From NCBI GenBank assembly GCA_028386065.3, contig JAKUCV010001601.1, positions 1 to 64,000 on the forward strand: a DNA stretch of 64,000 bases, in the 5' to 3' direction. Made by a program: the position numbers and the translations under genes. A model generated the notes under the pieces. It had not been told where the DNA came from. It saw only the letters and a program-made list of their open reading frames with translations, and searched no databases. Numbering within the stretch: position 1 is the stretch's first letter; every line of letters starts with the position of its first letter. Below, in pieces: positions 54,499-64,000 of this stretch. This stretch comes from Turnera subulata. Its lineage: Eukaryota; Streptophyta; Magnoliopsida; Malpighiales; Passifloraceae.

Positions 54499-57400
54499 GT
54501 GAGGATGGATTTCCTTCAATATGTGCCTGTATTACTCGGTTATTGTGTTTGATGTTTAAATGCACTGTTGGTTGTTGCATTTGCTGTGGCTTGATTCGGG
54601 ATGTTTATCCCATTGTCTTGATTGTTGTCGGGATGTTTATCCCATGTTGGTTTTTGGATGTTTACCCTTGCATCTTTTTGGTTTAAAATATAATGGAATT
54701 AATAATAAATTGTGATAAGGATGTCGATCTTTGATTTTGGATAGGGATGTCTATCCCGGTATTTTGGTTAGGGATGTTGATCCCTGTGATTTGATTTTGA
54801 TGACGATAATATAATTGTCACGTGGTAAGTAGTGGTACGATTCGATGGTTTAAGACTGTTTCGTGGTGGCCTTGACCTGGGTTACTTGTGATAAGCATGT
54901 CTATGCTTGGGATGTCTATCCCGTGATTATTTTTGGGATGTCTATCCCTGGGTTCGTATTTTTGGGATGTCGATCCCTGGGTTCTCTGGATTTGGTCTGG
55001 CACCCGGAATGTGTTGATAACCAGGTCTAACCTCTAGCTTATCCGTGACGGGACCCGGAAAAGATAAAATTGGAAAATTGGATTTAATTTGAGTCTTTTG
55101 GTCTCGGACGGGTTTTGGGTCGAGTCTTTTGGTATGGCTGTTGTGCCTGTTTTTTACTTGAGTAATTATAGTTGCATTTTGATTGTCTATCCTTCGTCGG
55201 TGAGCACTTCGGACTCACCCCTCACCTGCGGGCTTTCATCCCGTAGGATGGATTATTTGTGGTACAGGTTTGATGCATACCAGACAGGCTGCGGCGTTAT
55301 CCCTTGGACAGGGTTCGGATCTATAGTTTGCATCAGTGTCGCATACAGTGTTTTGTGAGTTATTAAAGTCTTCCGCTGTGCATTATTTTGTTATTGTTGG
55401 GCCATTGGGCCGACTATGTTGTTATTGACGTTATTATTTTTGGGCTATTGAGCCCGAGTTACTGTTGTATGCACTGTATGCTGGGCTTTATTTGGTCAGG
55501 TTGTTACAGTTCCGGCACGTGTTTACTGTGTACGGTAAATACGGGTCGGGGCGTTTCAAAAAATATATAGTTTATACAATTTATATTTTCTAGAAAAATA
55601 ATTATAAGATTATATGATTATATTTTCTAGAAAGAAAATAAATATATGGTATAGGATTTCAAGTGAGATAATCACTTTGACATATTATTACTTTTGAGGA
55701 ATTAAGGTAACTATGATATGATTTATATCTTTTAAAATAAATATATGACAAACACCCTTGATATAAAATTGTGGATATATTTTCTAGAAATATACATCTA
55801 TGATCATTTTCTAGAAAAATTATATTGTGGTAAATAATTTTTGTGAAAATAAATGAAGTAATTGCCTTTTCATATTATCTTCAAGAAACTAAGGTGATTG
55901 TAATATGGTATATATCCTAGAAAAATGGTACTATAGTAAATACTGTTAAGGATATATACTATGAAATATTATACTAGAATATATATATGTGTGACTAGTT
56001 TTCTAAAAAAAAATTATTATATGATAATTATTCTTTTTGGAAAAGAACATCTGATATGGTAAACAATAATTTCATGAAAAATACTTTGAAAAGGGTATTA
56101 CCAAAGTATTATACCGGAATAATATCCGGATATAAGCATAGTATATTATTTTGGCATATGAATTAAAATGGTGAATGATGATGATAATGGTAACATAACC
56201 CAAGGCATTAACCGAGTCGGATTAGTATTTATTTTACGGTTTACAGTATTAGACTATCATCTACATGTTATTATTGTGCATCTTATGTATGCATATTAAT
56301 TTTTTTAATATAGGAGTTGATAACGAACAGTTCCTCGAGGATCTGGATTCGGAACCTGTTGAGGAATTCAATAATTGATAACAGGCTAAGGTGAGGATAT
56401 AAACTTATAAACTTCGGTATGTTGCCTGTGATACTCAAGTTGTTGTGTGAATTGTTTAATATTGTGTTGTTTGGTTGATACTTGCATTGATTACGATATT
56501 GGATAATGTTGAGATTCCTGTTGTGATACTTACCTTGATTTAGAGATACTGAATCCTGTTGTAAATTCTCTGATACTTGAATTGCTTGATTGAACTGCTG
56601 AGTGGTTAAGACTCCTGTGAATATCATTGCTGGGTTGAATTATGTGTTTAGGCTCGGTAAGTTTCTTATGAGCCTTGATTTGTTGATGATAATAATCTGT
56701 TAGCAGAAGTTGGGTCTGTTAACTGTAGTCTAAGTTCTAACTTAAAAGATCAAATATATTGATGAGTTGGTTTCCCAGATGAGCTGTGAGGCCGAAAGCC
56801 TGCTCGAGAACTGTTATTAATAAGGTACACTGGAATAGTGATGTTCTGTACTTAAGTGTCACGTGGGAAGTAGAGATACGACCGGATGGTTAGAGGCTAT
56901 TTTGTGGTGGCCATGATCGGGTTACTTGTGATAAGGATGTCTATCCTTGATTTGATATTTTGGGATGTCTATCCCGTGGTTCTGTTTGGGATGTTTATCC
57001 CATGGTTCTGTTATGATCTGGCACCCAGAATGTATTGATAACCTGGTATGCCCAAAGCTGATCACGTGAAGTTGACCGGGCATTGATAGTCGGAGAGAAA
57101 AATAAAAAAATAAAAAAATACTAATTGTTACTATTGGATGATGGTACGGCCAGTGGCGATAGTCTGGGTCCGTAACGACCCTGTGATTTGTTTGAGCCCG
57201 TAAAGGCTCTGGACCCGTAACGGTCCTGTGATTTTGATTCGGCCCGTAATGGTCCTGTGATTATTTTACGAGGAGGTACCAGTGCGGGATCCACGGGCTA
57301 GCTAGCTTGGCTACCGCGGCACGACCAACATCTAACTTGTGACAGTGCCCTAATAAATTATTAATAAACTTCTCAATCTATCTTAGGATGCCTAGTGTTG

Positions 57401-57935
57401 AGAGGTCGGTTGATATGTTCCGATCAGGAATGTAATTGTGGAGTCACATCATTTGTTATCGATATCAGTTGCGATGATATGATTTTTAGTACTGCTACTC
57501 CTGCTTGATGGTCATTGTAATTGGTTGTTGCTCACTCTATTGCCACTACTGTATGTGATGTTGTGTTCATATAGTTATCCTATTTTGATACTTAATGTTA
57601 TTACGGTTGCTTGTATACTTCGGTTTATTTGTTTATCGGTGAGACAATGGTTGGTCTCACCCCTTACACAGTTTTGCAGGTTAGATCAGGATGCATTCTG
57701 GCGGCTGTGGCGTACCCTCGGGCAGGACTCGGATCCATTAGGTTGCATCAGGCTTTGCAATTGTTGTCCCTTAAGCTTATATTTACTTCCGCTGTGCTTA
57801 TATTGTTGTGTCCCCAAGGTCGGGTGACGTGTTTGTGACATTGGGCCGATGGGCCAGATTTTCTATTGTATTACTGTTTGTGCCATATGTCGGCACTGTT
57901 ATTCACTAAATACTGTTTGTTGGGTAAATAGTGGT

Positions 57936-58417
57936 TGAAAATGATGTTTTATAACATATAATAGATATTAAAAACCTCTTAATTATCAAATATTTGAACG
58001 AAATATAACTAAAATTTCATATGACCTGCAAATATAATACAAAAATTAATGTTAAAATATGAAAATTTTAAGGCAAAAAAGGTAAATTTTCAGTATAATA
58101 ATTGCTTGACTCGTTTAAAGTGCGAGCAAATATAGCCTTTAAGGATAGCAGGGACATTAGTCGAACTCTTACTACATGAATATGTTTTTGTAGAAATACA
58201 AAAAATTCACATTGGGAGGCTAATCCACCATAACTAAATGCGTGATTTGGGTCGAATTCGGATTAGTGGGGACAAAGCTTTGGATAATCGATGAAAAAAA
58301 AAAGCAAAAAAGTAACTATTATCTAGGCTTGGACCCATAAGACAGCCACTGGGCCTATGCAATCAACTGCACACCATCCCTGAAGATCCAATGCCCATTA
58401 TTACAGTGTGGGTACCT
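57936..58417. other. Intergenic DNA with a diverged SINE
   Basis: Apart from a SINE relative at about 58100-58303, nothing is recognised. The SINE part has an AGTCGAACTC B-box-like site and CCACCATAACTAAATGCG. It ends GGTCGAATTCGGATTAGTGGGG...ATGAAAAAAAAAA, matching the 3' half of the SINE at 42152-42336. Confidence 0.6.
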
Positions 58418-58427
58418 TATAAAAATA
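58418..58427 (+). promoter_or_regulatory. TATA box of the endosulphine-like gene
   Basis: TATAAAAATA is followed within 5 bases by a CT-rich run (58428-58450), a common plant core-promoter plan. It lies about 280 bp before a likely 5' UTR splice donor (58699). Confidence 0.6.
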
Positions 58428-59432
58428 TTCTCTCTCTCCCTCTCTCCGCCCTACACCAGAAACAATATAAATTATTATTATAATTAATGATATAAATTAT
58501 TAGTATGAATTAGGAATCTAAAAAATGTGAGATGTGCAGGGGCCAGTGGGTGTGTCAGTAGTAGTGTCCTGTGGTGCGTGCTCCTTAGGCATCTTTTCGT
58601 GTTTCTAACGGACTCTTTACGATTTGCAGCCAACAGCACTCTCTACCCAACTCCCCCTTGTCTGATCGCCCAATCAGTCATCATCATCCTCCCATCAGGT
58701 AATAATCACTCTCTCCTCCCCTTTCCCCTCTTTTTTAAGACACTCTAATTTTATGTACATATAACCATTTCTTCTCTCGCGTCAATTTCATGCCCGATCA
58801 TACATACTTCTTCCTTCTCCTCTTCTATCAATTGTTCCATCAAGGTATTGTTTTTTTTTTCTTTTGTTGTATCTAATACCCCTGTTTCTGCATCCATCAA
58901 ATTTGTGAACTTATGATTACTACTACTACTATTACAAAGGTTTCAACTTGGGCATCTCTTCTTGTTTGGTGATGATGTCTTGGGTTTATATTCGTCAAGA
59001 CTCTTTTTTGACTTTGCCACCAACAAGATGTGACAAAAATATCTTCTGGGCATGCAATGGAAATGAAGGCTGATATGATATACGAGCTGGAAATGAATTA
59101 ATGGATTGAAAAAAAAAAAAATGTTTTCTTATTGATTGCTGTTTTTGATGTATATATATGCTTTTCACGTAATCGATCCCTGCTACCCTCACCCTTCTTG
59201 GGGCCATTACTGGGCTAAATTTTCGCCATTTTGTTTGCAATTTTGTCTGTTAACGTGAAGCCTATAGTGAATCTCTGCATTTGGCATGCCAATCATGGAA
59301 GCGAGGATTCTGTGTTTCTTGAATGATGTGTCACAGTGAGTGCAATGTATTACTGTTTTCTAAAAACCAATAATGAATGAAATGCTTTCTCTTTGTCTAG
59401 TTCAATCGTTATAACCAGGCACAAGGCTCACA

Positions 59433-61423
59433 ATGTCAAACGCTAATGTTGGGGACATTAAAGCGCAAGAGTTTGGTGATGACAAAGTTACAGATCAAGT
59501 TCAGGGAGAGCACACATCAGAAAACCAGAACAAAGATGACACTGCAGAGAATCCCATGCCCACACCGCAGCAGGAGGTATACTGAAAATAACTTCTGTAT
59601 TGATTCTAAAGCTTCTTATCCTGGGGATGGACATTTTAGTGCTACCTTTTGGGACTATAGTCTGAGAGTTCATTTGACCGACTGCAGATCCATCCTTGCA
59701 TTTGTTGCTGTATAATCACTTTTGTGCTTACTGTGTGTTTTCTTATTGCTTTTTCAGGAGGAAACAATCAAGAAAAAATACGGGGGCATATTGCCCAAGA
59801 AGAAGCCATTAATATCCAAGGTAGACATTGTTCCTCTTCAGTTTCTGCTCCACTCAAGTTGTTTCATTTGAATATCCACCAAGCAGAATTCACCAACCAA
59901 GATGTTTCATGCTCTGCCAGGATCATGAACGTGCATTCTTTGATTCGGCTGATTGGGCATTGGGAAAGGTTAGTGCTTGAAATTTCCTTTAGAGTGTTTA
60001 ACCGCTTGGATGGATGATTCTAATTTCTGAGCACTTTCATATCTTATCAATTCCATTATCAAATGCCTGATTCAAATGGTGACTTGTTTTCCCGTAGCAA
60101 GGAGCACAAAAACCGAAAGGGCCACTTGAAGCTCTCCGCCCAAAATTGCAGGTATTTTTATGCTTTCTGATGATATGCTGCTAGATATTCCTCTTTGTTT
60201 TCTATATTAGGAGATCTGTGCCTCTGACTCATACAATATATTCAGAGCCATTTTGCTACTCTTGGTTTTACATGGAATCCTTCTCTGAACTTGACCTTCG
60301 TGATTCTGATGGAAATACTATGCTATAATAATCTACCCATTGGGGGGATTTTGTGTTTTGACCTTATACAATTCAGCCTTACCTGCCTTTAAATGGTTCT
60401 AGTTAAGCTTGTAGTTGATCAGGATGGCAACTAAAACCTCCCGCTTCACACCAGTTGGCAGGTGTAGAAAATCCTTTCTGATGATGTCTTTTAACCCAAA
60501 CTGTCTCGGTTTCATCGTAAATTCTTACAGATAAACCGCAAGAATCAGTTTTATCTGGAGGAAGTATTTTTCTGGAGAATGATCCGAACATTCATCCTGA
60601 ACTAAGAATATTTGGACATTCATTTTCCTAGTGTTCAAGTAACAGTCCAAGATTTGCTTCAGTTTACTTTTCTAACCAACTGGATGGGACCAATAACTTT
60701 GAGAGTTAGCTCTGTTTTTCTTTCCATGAGTATGTCAATACTCCTAGGCCTGTTGGTATTCTAAGGCATAGTCTTCATGATACATTCATCAAATGTGTAT
60801 TGTTGTACAACCGATTTAGTGTATACTGATAGGGATATTGTAACCCGGATTTCCATCATTGATTTCATAGGCTTTTCTGTTGGCTTGCATTATTGCCGTC
60901 TTGCTGCATTCTTGAACTGTGTGATGTTTAGTTCAGGCTCTAACATTTTGGTAAAGAGAGTTACCAGGATAATCAGTCTTGAATATGTCAATGCATATTG
61001 GAGAGTTACACTCTTGGCTGAATCAAATCAACACTTTCTTCTCCTAGTATTATGGTATTAATTTCATCATTGACACTCATGTTGAACGTTTGCATCATCT
61101 TAGGCACTTTTCATATATATCTCTAATCCTAATGTGCGTGCAAATGCTTAATCAGTTTTTCATGTTACAGCCTACACACCAGCAAGCGCGTTCAAGGCGT
61201 TCAGCTTATGCTCCTGCAGATGGTGGTGACGGTATACTCATTAATACCCTCACACCCTTTCGCATCTTGTTTATGTTAACTCGATAGCTCATCACTCTGA
61301 TTCCCCTTTTTTCTGGTGACAGACGATGGCCAGGAACATGCATCTGGCGAGGATGAGAACTGCAAGAATGATGATGAGAAGGATAAGACTGGTACTGCTG
61401 AGGATCTTAGCTCCCGGGGCTAG
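59433..61423 (+). CDS. Endosulphine (ENSA/ARPP19) family protein (6 coding exons)
   Basis: Endosulphines, once phosphorylated by Greatwall-type kinases, inhibit PP2A-B55 and so control mitosis and starvation responses; plants have small homologues. Coding exons: 59433-59576, 59758-59820, 59921-59968, 60098-60151, 61171-61231, 61323-61423. All junctions are GT-AG and the product is 156 residues. An upstream intron (58699-59418) probably lies in the 5' UTR. After a Glu/Asp/Gln-rich head, the core reads KKKYGGILPKKKPLISK, then DHERAFFDSADWALGK (phospho-acceptor S78 in the FDS[AG]D motif) and KPKGPLEALRPKLQ. An acidic, Lys-rich disordered tail follows. The core exons are short and match the conserved blocks well. 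Family identity is firm; the kinase and cell-cycle role in this plant are inferred from other eukaryotes. Confidence 0.9.
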
Positions 61424-64000
61424 GCGTGGAAGATGATCATACAATAATAACCAAACTTGCATGGTTTCACCATACGTATTTTGTTATAGTGGACCAAGCT
61501 TATAAACATGGAAACATGGGACCGTCCTCCGAAAATTGCATCCCTCTGATTTATCTATCGTTAGCTGTCTTGTACTCAATGCCGTTTATGGTTCTTATTT
61601 AATTGAAAGCTTGACTGTAACTCATTAAATCCTAAAAATAGAATTTTCCAGTCATAAAAATTTTTACCTATTAATTTTTCAGGATTTCTTTCCCTTCTAA
61701 TTTTTTTCCCTCCTTCCAATTACACATGTATTTCTGGTTGAGTTTGGGGATTGGTGTTTTGTGCCTAAAAGTCGGGCTAAGAGACTCAGATGGGGCTGCA
61801 CCTGCTTTTGAATAGTCTCTTCCACTAATTCAAGCACTTCTTCTTTCTTCCTCATATAGTGATTGATGTTCTAACAAAGTATGGTGGGAGATTACTAGTG
61901 TCATTTTCCAAAGTTTTTTTCTTGCCAAAGCACCAATCAAGCCAATTGTTCCTGGGTTCCCTAGCCACAATAGTATCGTCTTAAAACAAGGCTAATTGTT
62001 CACTAGCTAGTCTATAGCATTATATATGGTCTGCTTCTGTGAAACAACCAAATTTATTGAAAGGAAATTCTTGTACTCAGGTTAATCCACAATATCTTTT
62101 ATTAAAAGACATTTTATACAAATTAAAACAATGGTTGTGATCATCTAATTCCTGATGGGGGTGTGCAAAAATTCAGTCCAGAAATGCCTTCAATTGGTGG
62201 ACTTAGAAAATGATTGAAGTGGCATGACCGGCATCTATGACTTTGTGGACCTATTTCAGCACTAGTTAAAGGAATGAGGGGAAAAAAAACTTGCAGATGA
62301 ACTTGCAGGTGTCTATAAAAATGTTAATTCAGAAAGATGGAGAGAATTTCGATAAGAGGAAACAGGAAAAAAAATAGAAAATAGAAAGGAAAGAGATCAT
62401 GAAAATTTAATAAATAAAGATTTTTATGATTGGAAAATTCTAATTTTAGAAATAATAAATGAAAATAAAGATGATATGGAGAGCTAATAAAATCATGCAA
62501 TGAAAGCATGCCACATGTTTGTAAGACTTTCTTAGTGGAAAATTCTCAGTAACTCTAGCATTATTGTTAAATTCTTTAGTGAGCATTTTTTTCTTACCAG
62601 CATATACAATGGCGTAGTACTTCTTAAGGACTTTTGATCTTTTTAAATGGGTAGACGTGAAAGCTTACTGATTTACAGCTCAGGAATTCTTTTGAGAGAG
62701 TCCAATACTTTCCTTTCAGTCTAAACAAAAAGGTTGAAGGAATATTTGAGAATCAAATCGTTCAACCAACATAAACACTCAGAACCATTTGCAGGTAGGC
62801 CAGACATTCAGGGCATCAGTAGCGAACAAACCCAAGCAGATGCGTGAAGTTATGCACTGCATTTATTACCTAGACGCCCACAATACACTTGCCAGATCTG
62901 CCAAATGATGATTGGCATGGCTCCGTCCAAGTTCTAATTGATTTTTCCTTCCCATTTCATTGGAAAAATGAGTAGCAAATGTAAGCCAAATTCACTATAA
63001 TCAGACTGGTGACTAGTTATAAAGAACATGACTACACAGCCTATTCCCTGTGAAATCCTATAAAGAACATGACTACACAGCCAATTCCCTGCGAAATCCT
63101 TAGGCATGAAGCATCTCATTCCATTGCCAATAGAGATATAGATATCAAAAGGTCTGAGAGAGGCAAACCAAACAGTTATCAGGAACTGCAGAAACGCAAT
63201 ATCAGTGCAGTAGACTCAAAAGGATGGATGCTAACAGAGTACATCATAGACACTAAATCAAAGTTCATAAGACACCAGAATCTTAACTAAACAGGTTAGC
63301 ACACAAATACACAAACAAGTCCACACAAGAAGAAAATAGAAGGGACTAATTGGCATTTGTTCATGTTCGACATGAACACAATAAGATTTCACTTATCGCC
63401 TTCCTATCATCATGGTGATTAGCATAACAGAAAATGGAGCAGTTTCACTTGTTTTCTTTGCCATCTTCTTTACCTTTCTCCACTCACTAAATGATTCCCT
63501 GCCCCATAGTAAAGGATAGGAGTACAGATTCCTGATGTTTAAGTCACAAAAACAGTTAGAAAATTAGTTGCTTTTGCCTGTTTGAAATTTCAGCCACAAA
63601 TACTTGACAAAATCTATGCTCTACGATTTTATCATTTATTTAAATTTAAACGAGCATAGATCATAAATGATACAAACATCCAAGGTAAACACTAGTCATA
63701 GATTAGCATACCTGCATCTGCATCCCATAACATATCAAACCTGTGATGTTAATTGCACAAAGACCTTATAAAAATGTCCTCTCAAGGCCTGTGAACAGGA
63801 ATGTGAGGGTGCATAAACTGATGTAAATGCAATATCCTTGAGCTGATTTGACCTTACCAAGGTCAATATCGGTGACTCAACTCAAAAGAGCGATATGGAT
63901 AATTGCCTCAAACGTAAATCACAGTCTGCATATTATTTTCGAACACAGCTCACAAAATAAATAGGAAACCATACCCATGAACTAGGGTAAGTGACCTTTA
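61424..64000. other. Downstream region, no confident gene
   Basis: The first 200 bases should be the endosulphine 3' UTR. The rest is AT-rich. A 41-bp tandem duplication (TATAAAGAACATGACTACAC...) lies at 63019-63101. On the minus strand near 63480-63450 a Lys/Glu-rich string ending in a stop could be the last exon of another gene whose body is outside the window, but there is no further support. Confidence 0.4.
63019..63101. repeat. 41-bp tandem duplication
   Basis: TATAAAGAACATGACTACAC with the following GCC(T/A)ATTCCCTG(T/C)GAAATCC occurs twice back to back with two changes. Confidence 0.9.

Larger units (their letters stand above)
52693..55558 (+). mobile_element. Complete solo LTR of family B (2866 bp), nested
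   Basis: TGTAACAGTCCGGG at 52693 to GTCGGGGCGTTTCA at 55558. AAAAA lies on both sides (52688-52692, 55559-55563), and the interrupted family A LTR resumes directly, as its 5' partner shows at 45085-45100. A TATA-like CTATAAAAAG is at 53017, followed by a 260-bp purine tract and the GC-rich block with donor-like site at 53620. The exon-like segment is 54423-54498. Numerous GGGATGTCTATCCC-type hairpins lie at 54598-54985. Being complete, it is the best reference copy of family B here. Confidence 0.93.
43947..57935 (+). mobile_element. Non-autonomous LTR retrotransposon (family A) with nested solo LTRs
   Basis: Two direct LTRs, 43947-49183 and 51576-57935, surround a 2.4 kb interior. Without later insertions each LTR is about 3.5 kb. 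Both start TGTAACARCCCG. The 5' LTR ends TCGGGGCGTTTCA and is followed by a primer-binding-like TGGTAGCGGAGC (49187). Before the 3' LTR is GAATTTCGAGGACGAATG...TTTTTAAGGTAGG, like the polypurine region of Del/Tekay chromoviruses. No protease, reverse transcriptase, RNase H or integrase is present. The 3' LTR lacks its last 12 bases (57935), so no target duplication can be read. Confidence 0.88.
51576..57935 (+). repeat. 3' LTR of family A, interrupted by a family B solo LTR
   Basis: Same landmarks as the 5' LTR: GC-rich block to 52466, donor-like site at 52467, exon-like segment 56314-56390, hairpin AAGGATGTCTATCCTT at 56933, GGTGAGAC/GTCTCACC near 57638. It stops 12 bases short of the expected TCGGGGCGTTTCA end. 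Confidence 0.88.

Noticed and set aside
63440..63500. Terminal exon of a minus-strand gene (Lys/Glu-rich tail)
   Set aside because: A dozen charged codons before a stop are not enough without splice support or homology.

Overview
The window is nuclear DNA of a flowering plant, most likely a woody eudicot. The genes have many short introns with GT/AG borders, and each encoded protein is a plant family member. AT-rich intergenic DNA is packed with nested transposons: LTR retroelements, PIF/Harbinger, MULE, hAT and MULE MITEs, SINEs and a Helitron end. The species cannot be named from the sequence. One N at 23540 marks a scaffold join.

Layout. 1-288: end of a Harbinger-like element. 796-9770: solo LTR (minus) with TSD ACTTG, split by a 6.1 kb PIF/Harbinger element (1569-7713) that carries a DDE transposase, a Myb/SANT protein and a third ORF with an RNase H1-N/viroplasmin-like domain. 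10860-11770: LINE ORF1-like relic. 14869-15988: NAP-type NAC factor. 17250-19654: CYP704B-type P450. 20611-22207 (minus): Mpo1-like ER membrane protein. 22896-27258: a 640 bp block present twice around the N, a truncated LTR and a Helitron terminus; the block looks like two alleles, without and with the Helitron. 27418-28132: PNSL2, a lumenal NDH-complex subunit. 28407-29294 (minus): CASP-like protein. 32392-41526: autonomous-type MULE with long TIRs, a broken many-exon transposase (minus) and a convergent GRF zinc-finger pseudogene (plus). 41642-43634: MULE-type MITE, SINE and hAT MITE. 43947-57935: LTR retrotransposon with 3.5 kb LTRs, each invaded by another solo LTR, around a 2.4 kb non-gag-pol interior. 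59433-61423: endosulphine-family gene. The rest shows no confident gene.

The host genes are functionally unrelated: senescence regulation, pollen-wall lipid oxidation, 2-hydroxy fatty acid breakdown, chloroplast cyclic electron flow, a membrane scaffold and PP2A inhibition. They form no operon or cluster.

The most unusual signals are in the mobile DNA. (i) Five diverged LTR copies keep a 76-77 nt exon-like segment with intact acceptor and donor and a short acidic reading frame, downstream of a GC-rich block that ends in a splice donor. (ii) The same LTRs carry arrays of micro-hairpins whose stems change in a compensatory way. (iii) The Harbinger element has a third, RNase H-N-like ORF. (iv) The MULE transposase has a tandemly repeated 225 bp exon-intron unit encoding a 43-residue module. 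(v) GRF zinc-finger genes sit inside two unrelated transposons.
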